Assembly (NCBI RefSeq): GCF_017833415.1
Contig: NZ_JAFICC010000003.1
Coordinates: 62,001 to 126,000 of the forward strand
Origin: Flavobacterium sp. 1355
GTDB lineage: Bacteria > Bacteroidota > Bacteroidia > Flavobacteriales > Flavobacteriaceae
Reading direction: 5' to 3'
Length of the DNA stretch: 64,000 nucleotides
In this document: piece after piece, positions 19,401 through 27,774 of the stretch
How positions within the stretch are numbered: the stretch's first letter is position 1
How the letters are laid out: each line of letters begins with the position of its first letter
Program-made: the position numbers and the translations under genes
Notes under the pieces: model-generated
What the model saw: only the letters and a program-made list of their open reading frames with translations
Told to the model about the DNA's origin: nothing
Database searches by the model: none

Positions 19401-19703
19401 CAAATTAAAATTACATTCGAAAAGCTATCAGATACAGCTACAAAAATGCTTTTGATGTCTAGTGAAACCGAATATGCCAGGATAGAAATACAGGATAACG
19501 GAATAGGGTTCAGTCAGGAATATGCAGAACAGATTTTTAATATTTTTCAGCGTTTACACGGAAAAGAAGAATTTGCAGGCACTGGTATAGGCCTTGCCAT
19601 GTGTCGCAGGATCATGCAGAACCACAATGGACAGATTACCGCAAGCTCCAAAGAAGGAACAGGGACTATCTTTACTATCATAATTCCTATAGAACAAATA
19701 TAA
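16446..19703 (+). CDS. Multi-PAS sensor histidine kinase
   Basis: A 1085-residue cytoplasmic kinase. About six PAS-like units fill residues 10-830 (for example WSATSLGTPDKWP at the start, EFAINAAEFGTFDL, SSPTGLWLSNAEGKLTYF and QSPVAICLFTG). A short coiled coil leads to HisKA with ASHDLQEPVRKI, phosphorylated His at about 861, then HATPase_c with NLISNALKYSKNE, DNGIGF and GTGIGLAM. There are no membrane segments, so the signal is probably intracellular (redox, light or small molecule). The annotated start is a TTG right after an in-frame stop; there is no ATG before the first domain, so a TTG start must be used. A receiver gene follows 64 bases later and is the likely partner. Confidence 0.88.
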   Translation: MFCHSKNNNLDIDNQFYLQNGGESAEIIRNTDWSATSLGTPDKWPESLKNTLATILSSKFPMFLWWGDDLIQFYNDSYRPSMGNEGKHPKAMGQKAVDCWPEIWYFIYPLITKVLTTGESIWYDDLLLPIYRNGKLEDVYWTFSYSPIRDDDRQIKGVLVVCNETTEKVFYNQKLKESKEELEFAINAAEFGTFDLNPATNKFSANSRLKKWFGLKAEDEILLSNAATAIAEPDRQRVMDAIYKALRYESGGKYDIEYTIIHPRTKTERTVHALGKAWFDDTKTAYRFNGTLQDITAHKKAAEDLLKSRQLTDLTIKSMGLGLFNVDFTDNSIDYSPEFSLLLSGKIRNNLTRRDFLKYVHPDDLSLRSKAIENGIETGTFYYAPRVIWEDGTVHQIAVSAARMINSNGKPTAFSGTVADITEQEQNRLALQEAESRLVKAKQEADRLFQNVTDSSPTGLWLSNAEGKLTYFNKTLIEFTGLTSEALQDGGWSSIILEEDLKTAVQSYMEAIARNGHFDVLFRARKHSGEIIWCRAAGDPFYDAQGNYAGYAGFCMDMDEIISGRKALSESEQRISLMIEQSPVAICLFTGTEMKIEIANDIMIGYWGKDKSVIGKPMIDAVPELRGQPFLNILLEVYRTGETYFGRAMPAELKVNGILSTFYFDFTYTPIRNAQGEIYGIMDIAIDITDQVFANKKLEETRIALAGAIELAELATWRLDLASCTFVCSTRFKHWLGLQEHSMHKDNVFQQIAQTHRQKVISSIEEAVKPGSSDFYDYEFPITNNITGQVRIIHANAQVIYSKDGMPECLSGTAQDVTKERELQEELKFKVKERTAELHAANAELEINNQELQQFAYIASHDLQEPVRKISVFTEMLRENLDKNPAKVDAYLSKIISSTKRMENLIKDVLGYSQLSNTSKTFEYTDLNQIMEDILTDFDLTIEQKNATISVERLPVIQAIPLQMSQLFGNLISNALKYSKNEVTPQIKITFEKLSDTATKMLLMSSETEYARIEIQDNGIGFSQEYAEQIFNIFQRLHGKEEFAGTGIGLAMCRRIMQNHNGQITASSKEGTGTIFTIIIPIEQI

Positions 19704-19767
19704 TTATGGTCGTAACTTTAAAAACATTTTATAAAAAACAGTATCTTTACTACAAAATCCATTTTAA

Positions 19768-20160
19768 ATGAAAGTAGTTTTTCTAATTGATGACGACCAG
19801 GACGACCGCGAAATATTTCAGGAATCACTTCTATCTCTAAAGACTGCTGTCAGGTATGAAGAAGCCAGGCACGGACTGGAAGCACTGGAGAAATTAAAAA
19901 CAGAGGACTTTCAAAAACCGGACCTGATTTTCCTTGATTTTAATATGCCTGTAATGGATGGCAGGGAATTTTTAAAACGCATCAAGCAGGATGCTGCTCT
20001 TAAGGATATTCCGGTAATTATTTATTCAACTTCCTCCAATACAGAGGACAAAATGTTCGCTGCACAACATGATGCCGCGCAGTTTATCACCAAACCTTAC
20101 TCAATTACTGCCATAAGGGAGGAACTGGACAAAGTGATAGCTAAGTTTCTGGTTTCCTAG
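19768..20160 (+). CDS. Single-domain response regulator (CheY-like)
   Basis: A 130-residue receiver domain with no output domain. Acidic pocket FLIDDDQDD, phospho-acceptor D57 in IFLDFNMPVMDG, switch Ser/Thr in IIYSTSS and K109 in TKPYS. It probably takes phosphate from the six-PAS kinase just upstream and acts by protein contact rather than by binding DNA. Confidence 0.88.
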   Translation: MKVVFLIDDDQDDREIFQESLLSLKTAVRYEEARHGLEALEKLKTEDFQKPDLIFLDFNMPVMDGREFLKRIKQDAALKDIPVIIYSTSSNTEDKMFAAQHDAAQFITKPYSITAIREELDKVIAKFLVS

Positions 20161-20409
20161 TTAGAACTGAAATTATTTTATTTTGAATTAAAATCTAAAT
20201 CACTATCATAATTATTAAATCCTGTTTCTGTACTTTCAGATCGTTGGTGTTATGACATATTTTTAGATTCAAATTTCCAAATTCTAAAAAAATCCAGCTA
20301 TCTAAATGTATCTCCAAGTTTAAATTACACTTTATCTATCAATGTATTTTAGTCAAATTAAGGCATGATAATAATTGGAATGCTGAGATTTTATGAGTAA
20401 ATTGGTGAT

Positions 20410-21537
20410 ATGGAAACAAATTCAGATGTATTGATTATTGGTGGAGGACTCGCTGGTTTGACGGCGGCTATTCATCTGTCTCAAAACAATTTGAAAGTGA
20501 CCCTGATCGAAAAATCCGAGTTTCCAAAACATAAGGTTTGTGGTGAATATATTTCCAATGAAATTTTGCCTTATCTCAAATGGCTTGGCGCAGATGTTTC
20601 AGAACTTCATCCCACCAATATTTCTAAATTTGAATTTACTGCCAACAGCGGAAAGGCTGCAACGGCAACACTCCCACTCGGCGGATTTGGTATCAGCAGA
20701 TATTCGCTCGATAATTTTTTGTATCAAAAAGCAGTATCAAATAATTGTACCATACTTAAGGACAATGTTACAGATGTGACTTTCATCAAAGACATATTTA
20801 CTGTTACTACTGCAAATCAGATCTTAAAAGCTAAAATCGTGTTAGGTGCTTTTGGTAAACGCTCTAATGTCGACCAGGTTCTAAATCGAAATTTCTTTAA
20901 TAAAAAGTCACCATGGCTAGCGGTGAAGGCACATTATCAAGGCAATTTTGACAATGATCTTGTAGCACTGCACAACTTCAATGGCGGTTATTGTGGCGTT
21001 TCTAAAGTAGAGAATAACATCATAAACATCTGCTATCTGGCCGATTACGCTACTTTTAAGCAATATAAAAACATTGAGGATTATCAGCAAAATGTACTTT
21101 ATAAAAACAAGCATCTTAAAGCTGTTTTTGAAAACAGTGCGCTTCTTTTTGATAAACCTTTAACAATTAGTCAGATTTCGTTTGAAAAAAAACAGCCGGT
21201 TGAGAATCATATTTTAATGATTGGCGATACGGCCGGACTTATTCATCCGCTTTGTGGAAACGGGATGGCGATGGCAATTCATAGCGCCAAAATAGCATCG
21301 GAATTAATCTTAGAATATTATGCTGACAAATGTATTGTCAGAAATCAGTTAGAAAAAAATTATACAAAAGAATGGAATAAACATTTTGGCAAAAGAATAG
21401 CAATGGGCAGAATTCTGGCAAGGGTTTTAACCAACAAAACCCTCACCAATATATTCGTTTCCTTAGTGGCATCATTTCCTAAAATACTGCCTGAGATCAT
21501 TAAACAAACTCACGGTAAACCTATAGCAATCAACTAA
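20410..21537 (+). CDS. FAD-dependent oxidoreductase of the type III PKS cluster
   Basis: A 375-residue flavoprotein of the geranylgeranyl-reductase/FixC-like group. FAD-binding Rossmann motif at the start (VLIIGGGLAGLTAAIHLS), then KHKVCGEYIS, which is typical of this group, and the second FAD motif ILMIGDTAGLIHPLCGNGMAMA near residue 275. It is the first gene of the polyketide cluster and its stop directly abuts the methyltransferase start. Likely task: hydroxylation or reduction of the polyketide product or its acyl chain. Substrate not deducible. Confidence 0.82.
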   Translation: METNSDVLIIGGGLAGLTAAIHLSQNNLKVTLIEKSEFPKHKVCGEYISNEILPYLKWLGADVSELHPTNISKFEFTANSGKAATATLPLGGFGISRYSLDNFLYQKAVSNNCTILKDNVTDVTFIKDIFTVTTANQILKAKIVLGAFGKRSNVDQVLNRNFFNKKSPWLAVKAHYQGNFDNDLVALHNFNGGYCGVSKVENNIINICYLADYATFKQYKNIEDYQQNVLYKNKHLKAVFENSALLFDKPLTISQISFEKKQPVENHILMIGDTAGLIHPLCGNGMAMAIHSAKIASELILEYYADKCIVRNQLEKNYTKEWNKHFGKRIAMGRILARVLTNKTLTNIFVSLVASFPKILPEIIKQTHGKPIAIN

Positions 21538-22251
21538 ATGGCCATAAATACAAAATACAGAACACAGGAAACCGAAATAATGGACGATTTTTCTCTGCAG
21601 GGAGAAGAACTCAGAGAGGCATTAGATCAAATTGCCCGTATCAATCAGTCATTGGGCGGAAATAAAGTGACCCTCAATGGCATTAGGACATTATTGAATG
21701 AATCAGATCATAACAAAACAATTACTATCGCCGATATAGGATGCGGAAACGGAGATATGCTGCGTATGCTGGCAAAATTTGGTCAAAAAAACAAACTTAA
21801 TTTTCAACTTATCGGTATAGATGCTAATGAGTTTACGATCAAGTATGCGAAAAAATTATCACAAGAATATTCTAATATTGAATATCTATGTGTGGATATT
21901 TTTAGCGAAGATTTCAAAACCATGAAGTTTGATATTATTTTATGTACCCTGACGCTGCACCATTTTACCAACGAACAAATATTAAAAATAATTAGTATCT
22001 TTAGTAATAATGCTGAAACAGGCATTGTTATAAACGATTTGCATCGCAGTAAAACAGCCTACAGGCTTTTTGAACTGATCTGTTTTGTTTTTAATCTGAA
22101 CAGCATGTCGCGCGAAGATGGACTGGTTTCTATCCTGAGAGGATTTAAGAAAAACGAACTCGTTGAATTCTCTAAAAAACTAAATTTTAAAAACTATACC
22201 ATAAACTGGAAATGGGCTTTTCGCTACCAGTGGATAATTGCAAAAAAATGA
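21538..22251 (+). CDS. SAM-dependent methyltransferase of the type III PKS cluster
   Basis: A 237-residue class I methyltransferase. Motif I is ADIGCGNGDMLRML (about 65-78), followed by QLIGIDANEF and the motif-IV-like DIILCTLTLHHF. Probably O- or C-methylates the polyketide product made by the next gene. Its TGA stop overlaps the ATG of the type III PKS (ATGA junction), showing translational coupling. Confidence 0.82.
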   Translation: MAINTKYRTQETEIMDDFSLQGEELREALDQIARINQSLGGNKVTLNGIRTLLNESDHNKTITIADIGCGNGDMLRMLAKFGQKNKLNFQLIGIDANEFTIKYAKKLSQEYSNIEYLCVDIFSEDFKTMKFDIILCTLTLHHFTNEQILKIISIFSNNAETGIVINDLHRSKTAYRLFELICFVFNLNSMSREDGLVSILRGFKKNELVEFSKKLNFKNYTINWKWAFRYQWIIAKK

Positions 22252-23300
22252 GTGTAAAAATAGTAACGGTTGCCAGGCAACTCCCAAAATATTCACGTCA
22301 AACGGCTGATATTCTCCCTATGCTGGATGGATGGCTGCACGGACAAGAGGAACGATTTATAAAAAAAGTAAAAAAAATATTTGAAGGTGCAGCAGTAGAT
22401 AAAAGGTATTCGATAATGGATCCTGAAGAGGTTTTTACCGCCACCTCATTTGAAGAGAAAAACGACATTTATACGCGTGAAGTCATTATTTTGGGCGAAC
22501 AGGTACTGCAAAAAGCTCTCGAAAAAGCCAATTGGGATCCGCAGAGTCTGGATTACATCATTACCGTAAGCTGTACCGGAATTATGATTCCGTCCCTTGA
22601 CGCTTATCTCATCAATAAAATGAAACTAAGACAGGATATCGTACGTCTCCCGGTAACGGAAATGGGGTGTGCAGCAGGAATATCAGGCATTATATACGCG
22701 AAAAACTTTTTGAAAGCCAATCCCGGAAAACGAGCCGCTGTTATTGCAGTAGAGTCTCCAACAGCAACATTTCAGCTGGATGATTTTTCTATGCCCAATA
22801 TTGTTAGCGCCGCTATTTTTGGCGATGGGTCTGCCTGTTGTTTGTTGTCTTCTCACGAAGACGATTATGGCCCCGAAATAATAAATGAAGAAATGTATCA
22901 TTTTTATGAGGCCGAACACATGATGGGTTTTAAACTTACCAACAGCGGTTTGCAAATGGTTTTGGATATAGAAGTTCCGGACACGATTGCCTCTCATTTT
23001 GGCGATATCATTCATCCGTTTTTGAAAAAAAACAATCTGGAAATCAAGGATATTGAGCACATGATTTTTCATCCGGGCGGAAAAAAAATTATTACTACCG
23101 TTGAAGCGCTTTTTTCCGGATTAGGAAAAAATATTGATGATACTAAAGAAGTGCTGAAACAATACGGCAATATGTCGAGTGCAACTGTCTTGTATGTTTT
23201 AGAACAAATTATGGACCGAAATCCTAAAGCGGGAGAAAAAGGGTTGATGTTGAGTTTTGGTCCCGGATTTTCGGCACAAAGGGTTTTATTGCAATGGTAA
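22248..23300 (+). CDS. Type III polyketide synthase (chalcone/stilbene synthase family)
   Basis: A 350-residue type III PKS. The Cys-His-Asn triad is visible: C141 in VTEMGCAAG, H275 in IFHPGGKK, N308 in YGNMSSAT; the C-terminal GFGPG-like loop is SFGPGF. Such enzymes extend an acyl starter with malonyl-CoA and cyclise it to a resorcinol, pyrone or phloroglucinol. I choose the start at 22248 because it gives the ATGA overlap with the upstream stop; an ATG at 22212 in the same frame would add 12 residues inside the methyltransferase gene. The neighbouring ketosynthase, dehydratase and ACP suggest that a dedicated fatty-acyl or polyenyl starter is supplied on ACP. Confidence 0.9.
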   Translation: MSVKIVTVARQLPKYSRQTADILPMLDGWLHGQEERFIKKVKKIFEGAAVDKRYSIMDPEEVFTATSFEEKNDIYTREVIILGEQVLQKALEKANWDPQSLDYIITVSCTGIMIPSLDAYLINKMKLRQDIVRLPVTEMGCAAGISGIIYAKNFLKANPGKRAAVIAVESPTATFQLDDFSMPNIVSAAIFGDGSACCLLSSHEDDYGPEIINEEMYHFYEAEHMMGFKLTNSGLQMVLDIEVPDTIASHFGDIIHPFLKKNNLEIKDIEHMIFHPGGKKIITTVEALFSGLGKNIDDTKEVLKQYGNMSSATVLYVLEQIMDRNPKAGEKGLMLSFGPGFSAQRVLLQW

Positions 23301-23317
23301 TTATTTAGAAAAAAAAT

Positions 23318-23755
23318 ATGGAACTAACAGATATTTTGGCGAAACTGCCGTACAGCAAACCTTTTTTGTTTGTCGATGAATTGCTTCACGTTGACGAAAA
23401 TAGCGTGAGCGGCACGTATACGTATAGCGAAGATCTGGATTTTTATAAAGGCCATTTTAAGGATAATCCTGTAACTCCGGGCGTAATCCTGACCGAAACC
23501 ATGGCTCAGATTGGTTTGGTTTGTCTGGGTATTTATTTATTAGGCGATACTTTTACTAAAGATACCGTAATTGCTTTTACTTCTGCCGATATGCAGTTTT
23601 TAAAACCGGTTTATCCAAACGAAAAAATAACGGTTACTTCCCAAAAAGCATTTTTCAGGTTTGGAAAACTGAAGTGCGATGTAATAATGAAAAACGAAGC
23701 CGGGCAAGAAGTCTGCAAAGGCATTTTGGCTGGCATGATGACCAATAGATTATGA
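23318..23755 (+). CDS. FabZ-like 3-hydroxyacyl-ACP dehydratase
   Basis: A 145-residue hot-dog fold protein with the FabZ motif: GHFKDNPVTPGVILTETMAQ, which holds the catalytic His (about 48) and Glu (about 62). Probably dehydrates a 3-hydroxyacyl-ACP made with the ketosynthase next to it. Its stop overlaps the ketosynthase ATG by 4 bases. Confidence 0.85.
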   Translation: MELTDILAKLPYSKPFLFVDELLHVDENSVSGTYTYSEDLDFYKGHFKDNPVTPGVILTETMAQIGLVCLGIYLLGDTFTKDTVIAFTSADMQFLKPVYPNEKITVTSQKAFFRFGKLKCDVIMKNEAGQEVCKGILAGMMTNRL

Positions 23756-25026
23756 GCAAGCGAGTTGTAATAACAGGATTGGGCGTCGCAGCTCCTAACG
23801 GTGTTGGAATATCGGAATTCAGCCATGCCATAAAAAACGGAATATCAGGAATTCGGTTTGATGTACAATTGCAGGAATTGCAGTTTTCGTGTCAGATAGC
23901 GGGTAAACCACAAATTTCTGAAGAACTTAAAGCACAGTATTTTACCGAACTGGAATTACGCGGTTTTAACAGCACTGGTATTTTGTACGGTGTAATTGCC
24001 GGTATAGAAGCCTGGAAAAATGCCGGATTGCCAATAGAAACCAATGACGAACCCGATTGGGACAGCGGAACTGTTTTTGGTTCCGGAACATCCGGAATCG
24101 ATAAATTTCGCGAAAGCATTTATAAAATTGACGAATTGCAAACCCGAAGATTAGGCAGTACTGTCGTGGCACAAACCATGAACAGCGGTATTAGCGCTTA
24201 TCTGGGCGGAAAATTAGGACTAGGTAATCAGGTTACTACCAATTCATCTGCCTGTGCCACGGGAACGGAAGCAATTATGATGGCCTACGATCGCATACAG
24301 GCAGGACAGGCAAAACGAATATTGGCAGGAAGTACGGGAGACAGCGGTCCTTATATCTGGGCAGGATTTGATGCACTTCGTGTGTGCAGTTCCAAATACA
24401 ACGATAATCCGGAACAAGGTTCACGCCCCATGAGTGCCACAGCCTCAGGATTTGTACCAGGAAGCGGTGCCGGAGCTTTGGTTATAGAAGAATTGGAAGC
24501 GGCTTTAGAGCGTGGTGCAGCCATTTATGCCGAAATTTTAGGCGGAAGTGTAAACTCAGGCGGACAGCGCGGCAGCGGAAGCATGACTGCACCTAATAGT
24601 ACAGCTGTTCAACGCTGTATTACCAATGCAATTCAGAATGCCGGTATTTCGGCTTCTGATATTGATGCCATAAACGGACATCTTACAGCAACCACAAAAG
24701 ACAGTCTTGAAATTGAAAACTGGACAAAAGCACTGGATCGAAAAGGAAATGATTTTCCGTATATAAATTCTTTAAAAAGCATGACCGGACATTGCTTAAG
24801 CGCTGCCGGAAGTATCGAAAGTGTAGCTGCCGTTTTGCAGTTACAAGAAGGTTTTATATTCGGAAATACCAATTGCGAAGATCTTCATCCGGAAATTAGC
24901 GCTTTGATAGATCCTTCAAAAGTGATTTTAAAAACAATCGATAGTAAACCCAACATTATCGCCAAAGCCAGTTTTGGTTTTGGTGATGTAAACGCCTGTA
25001 TAATTTTTAAAAAATTTCAAAAATAA
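23752..25026 (+). CDS. Beta-ketoacyl-ACP synthase (KAS II-like)
   Basis: A 424-residue thiolase-fold condensing enzyme. The nucleophilic Cys is in TNSSACATGTEA; the first catalytic His lies in an unusual INGHLTATTKD, where most KAS proteins have NAHGTGT; the second His is in SMTGHCLSAAGS. Both active-site His residues are kept, so it should condense. The altered loop is seen in pathway-specific KAS proteins of Bacteroidota. Likely elongates the acyl chain handed to the type III PKS. Confidence 0.88.
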   Translation: MSKRVVITGLGVAAPNGVGISEFSHAIKNGISGIRFDVQLQELQFSCQIAGKPQISEELKAQYFTELELRGFNSTGILYGVIAGIEAWKNAGLPIETNDEPDWDSGTVFGSGTSGIDKFRESIYKIDELQTRRLGSTVVAQTMNSGISAYLGGKLGLGNQVTTNSSACATGTEAIMMAYDRIQAGQAKRILAGSTGDSGPYIWAGFDALRVCSSKYNDNPEQGSRPMSATASGFVPGSGAGALVIEELEAALERGAAIYAEILGGSVNSGGQRGSGSMTAPNSTAVQRCITNAIQNAGISASDIDAINGHLTATTKDSLEIENWTKALDRKGNDFPYINSLKSMTGHCLSAAGSIESVAAVLQLQEGFIFGNTNCEDLHPEISALIDPSKVILKTIDSKPNIIAKASFGFGDVNACIIFKKFQK

Positions 25027-25030
25027 TAGT

Positions 25031-25285
25031 ATGAACAAAGAAGAATTAATCGCCAAATTAAAATTAATCATAAAGCCGTACACGACCAATACAGAGGCGT
25101 ACGACAACCTTACCGAAGATACTGATTTTATTAAAGATCTCAACATCAACTCGGCAAACCTGGTAGATATTGTGCTCGATATTGAAGAAGCTTTTGATGT
25201 TGTAATTGATAATACCGATATGGAACGTATGCTTGACGTAAAAACAGCCATAGAAATCATTGATACCAAACTAGCCCAAAAATGA
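25031..25285 (+). CDS. Acyl carrier protein of the polyketide cluster
   Basis: An 84-residue acidic four-helix ACP. The phosphopantetheine Ser is in DLNINSANLVDIVL, replacing the common DSLD motif with NSAN. Lies 4 bases after the ketosynthase gene and overlaps the phosphopantetheinyl transferase gene that should modify it. A pathway ACP, separate from the fatty acid synthase ACP. Confidence 0.85.
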   Translation: MNKEELIAKLKLIIKPYTTNTEAYDNLTEDTDFIKDLNINSANLVDIVLDIEEAFDVVIDNTDMERMLDVKTAIEIIDTKLAQK

Positions 25286-25785
25286 TTGGAAATGATGTGA
25301 TTGACATTCTTCAATCCCGGAAAGAAAGCAATTGGAAACGCAGGGGTTTTATAGAAAAAATATATACCCTTGACGAGCAATTGCTTATTGCAAATGCAAC
25401 AGATCCGGAAATTATGGTTTGGATACTTTGGAGCATGAAAGAAGCAGCCTATAAAATCTACAACAGACAGACTAATATTCGGGAATTTAGCCCTCGCAAA
25501 TTAGTTTGTACTATCACATCACAAAACAAAAACCGGATTACAGGGAATGTTATTTGTTCAGGAAATAAGTATTACACTCAAACAATTCTTTCTCCAGAGA
25601 AAATTCATAGTATAGCTGTTAGCTCTTTTGATGATTTAAACAAAGTAGTTGAAATCGAAAATAAGTCGATCTCAAAAGACAAAAATGGTATTCCAAATTT
25701 AATTGTTACATCAAATTCAATTCAGGACGTTTCTATAAGTCATCATGGGCGGTTTGAAAAAGTGGTAACATTATCACAACCTTAA
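25282..25785 (+). CDS. 4'-phosphopantetheinyl transferase
   Basis: A 167-residue AcpS/Sfp-type transferase. GNDVID at residues 3-8 supplies the Mg-binding Asp and WSMKEAAYK (about 50-58) the catalytic Glu and Lys. It should attach the CoA arm to the ACP encoded just before it (ATGA overlap). Its presence marks the cluster as self-sufficient. Confidence 0.87.
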   Translation: MIGNDVIDILQSRKESNWKRRGFIEKIYTLDEQLLIANATDPEIMVWILWSMKEAAYKIYNRQTNIREFSPRKLVCTITSQNKNRITGNVICSGNKYYTQTILSPEKIHSIAVSSFDDLNKVVEIENKSISKDKNGIPNLIVTSNSIQDVSISHHGRFEKVVTLSQP

Positions 25786-25808
25786 AGATGTTGCATTTGT
25801 CATAGAAA

Positions 25809-26837
25809 TTATCTCTTTTTGTCCCTGCCTTCTTTTTTATTTTGTTTCATTCTTTCATCTGCTCCATCATCAACACCACGGCCTTCAGGCATGGGCTGGT
25901 ATAGAGAACCTTGCGTATTGGGAGCTGCTGGTCCCATTTCCATTTGATATTTGTGTGAAATATTGCCGCTAAACCACTCCGTAAATCTCGGAAAAACATT
26001 GGCAATAAACGATGAGCCCTTTGCTTTCCATCCTACCGGGACTATTTTTTTAGGCCTTATTGATTTTCGCAAAACTGCATTCACCACTTTATCAGGCTCG
26101 TCCATAAGTGCCATTTTAGGTTCTACTCCGCTGTAATTAGCGACATGTTTCCACAACGGTGTATCGACAGCCCATGGTTCTATAGTCACTACCTTGATTT
26201 CATTGTAACCATTAAGGCGCAATTCCTGGCTTAACGCCAGTCCTAAGGTTCTCACACCTGCTTTTGATGCTGCGTAACTAATTTGATATGCAAGAGGTAT
26301 TTCGCTTTCTATTGATCCCATATTTATCAATACGCCTTTTCGCTGTTTTATAAATTGTTCTACAGCAACTCTGCTTCCATATAAAAATCCCTTTAGGTTA
26401 ACATCTATTACACGTGACTGGTCTTCTATGGGAACATCCCAAAACCGCCCCAAGGCCGCCACTCCTGCCATATTAATCCAGACATCAATTTTAGAATATT
26501 GTTTTACAGCTGCATCACATACACGCTGAAGATCTTCGGGCTTACTGATATCCATTGTTACCACTATTGCATTTCCTCCGTAGCTGCGAATAGTATCTGC
26601 AACTTCCTCAAGCAAGTCTGTTCTTCGTGCTGCCAAAACTACGTTTGCTTTGTATTTTCCTAATTCTTGTGCCACACCACGGCCAATACCACTGGATGCT
26701 CCCACAATTACATACGTTTTACCTGAAATTTTTTTCTGCCCAGACAAACCCAATTTCCATGTTGTACAACTTGTTACTGCAAACAATAAACAAATCAATA
26801 CCAACAATAGTCTTATCATCCTATATAATATACTCAT
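25809..26837 (-). CDS. Short-chain dehydrogenase with lipoprotein signal
   Basis: A 342-residue classical SDR: cofactor motif VGASSGIGRG near residue 47, NMAGVAALG, catalytic Ser in NMGSIESE and Tyr/Lys in YQISYAASK. Unlike normal SDRs the first 24 residues are a hydrophobic leader ending in a lipobox-like VTSC, which suggests an acylated, membrane-anchored protein. The C-terminus is a charged tail with many Arg, Asp and Lys. The cytoplasmic cofactor raises the question of topology: a plain N-terminal membrane anchor with the enzyme inside is equally possible. Converges on the polyketide cluster, with 23 bases between stops. Confidence 0.82.
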   Translation of the reverse strand: MSILYRMIRLLLVLICLLFAVTSCTTWKLGLSGQKKISGKTYVIVGASSGIGRGVAQELGKYKANVVLAARRTDLLEEVADTIRSYGGNAIVVTMDISKPEDLQRVCDAAVKQYSKIDVWINMAGVAALGRFWDVPIEDQSRVIDVNLKGFLYGSRVAVEQFIKQRKGVLINMGSIESEIPLAYQISYAASKAGVRTLGLALSQELRLNGYNEIKVVTIEPWAVDTPLWKHVANYSGVEPKMALMDEPDKVVNAVLRKSIRPKKIVPVGWKAKGSSFIANVFPRFTEWFSGNISHKYQMEMGPAAPNTQGSLYQPMPEGRGVDDGADERMKQNKKEGRDKKR

Positions 26838-27167
26838 GATTTAATTTTTAGTTTCCCGAATTTACGATTACATCAATAATTCTTTTCTCAATAATTACTT
26901 AGACCATCCTAAATTTGTTCTCTTTTTAGTAATTTTTTCTTACATGATTCTTATTCAAACTTATATAATTACATTTCAAAATAAATTCTTTATAAACTAT
27001 TTAGATAACATATCATTGTTTCTGAGCAGTTAAATATACATTAAGTCGAATAAAAACATATTGGACTAAATTGCCAAAAAATTGGACTTATTTACGAAAT
27101 GCAGCTTTTCCCTTAAAATTACTTTTGCAGTGTCAATCATGACATTAATTTAAAACTTAAAAAAAAT
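26838..27167. other. Divergent intergenic region with one promoter candidate
   Basis: About 330 AT-rich bases between outward-facing genes. TACTTTTG at 27120-27127 fits the TAnnTTTG -7 element and lies 40 bases before the ATG of the plus-strand membrane protein gene. A TTGGAC motif occurs twice, at 27061 and 27092, a possible operator repeat. No gene seen. Confidence 0.4.
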
Positions 27168-27662
27168 ATGGGATTATCAAGTTTAGGTATTTTTCATACC
27201 GTAATTGGCGTTGCTGCCATTATTGCTGCACTTATTGCATATGTAAAATATGGCAAAATTGATCTGGGTCAACTCACAGGTAAAATCTATTTTTACTGCA
27301 CATTAGTTACTTCATTAACAGCATTAGGTATATCTAAGCACGGCGGATTTAATCCAGGGCATGCTTTCTCGATATTGATTGTCATTTTGATTTTGGAGGC
27401 TTATTTTCTTTATTGGAGAAAGAAAGGAAATATCAGGGCTCGTTATTTTGAAAACTTTTGCCTGTCTTTCAGCTTTTTCCTGTCACTGGTTCCGACTGTG
27501 AATGAAACATTCACACGTGTTCCTGTTGGGCATCCACTTGCAAAGGATATAAAAGATCCCGTAATTGCCAATACATTATTAATCCTTTTGGTATTGTTTA
27601 TTGCAGGCACGGTTTATCAAATCATAAAACAAAAGAAAATTAACAGCACTGTTTCTATTTAA
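27168..27662 (+). CDS. Multi-pass membrane protein, function unknown
   Basis: A 164-residue protein with four or five membrane helices (for example FHTVIGVAAIIAALIAYV, FYCTLVTSLTALGIS, FSILIVILILEAYFLYW, VIANTLLILLVLFIAGTVY) and a conserved-looking loop GGFNPGHAF between helices 2 and 3. The layout recalls DUF2306-type membrane proteins, but I cannot assign the family firmly. Ends in a hairpin terminator that contains its stop codon. Confidence 0.75.
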   Translation: MGLSSLGIFHTVIGVAAIIAALIAYVKYGKIDLGQLTGKIYFYCTLVTSLTALGISKHGGFNPGHAFSILIVILILEAYFLYWRKKGNIRARYFENFCLSFSFFLSLVPTVNETFTRVPVGHPLAKDIKDPVIANTLLILLVLFIAGTVYQIIKQKKINSTVSI

Positions 27663-27684
27663 GGATTTAAATCGAAACAGTGCT
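27645..27684 (+). terminator. Hairpin terminator over the membrane-protein stop codon
   Basis: An 11-bp perfect stem AGCACTGTTTC (27645-27655) and GAAACAGTGCT (27674-27684) with the stop codon in the loop, followed by a short T-rich stretch (CTTTTT at 27693). The first arm is inside the coding sequence. Confidence 0.6.
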
Positions 27685-27774
27685 TAAAGCGTCTTTTTAA
27701 TTGATTACATAGTAAAAATTCGTTACCATGCAATCAATTAAAAAGATACTATTCAATGTTTCTTTAATATAAAT

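Noticed and set aside
24928-25380. 150-codon minus-strand frame
   Set aside because: Antisense to the ketosynthase end, the ACP gene and the PPTase start, all of which show clear motifs.
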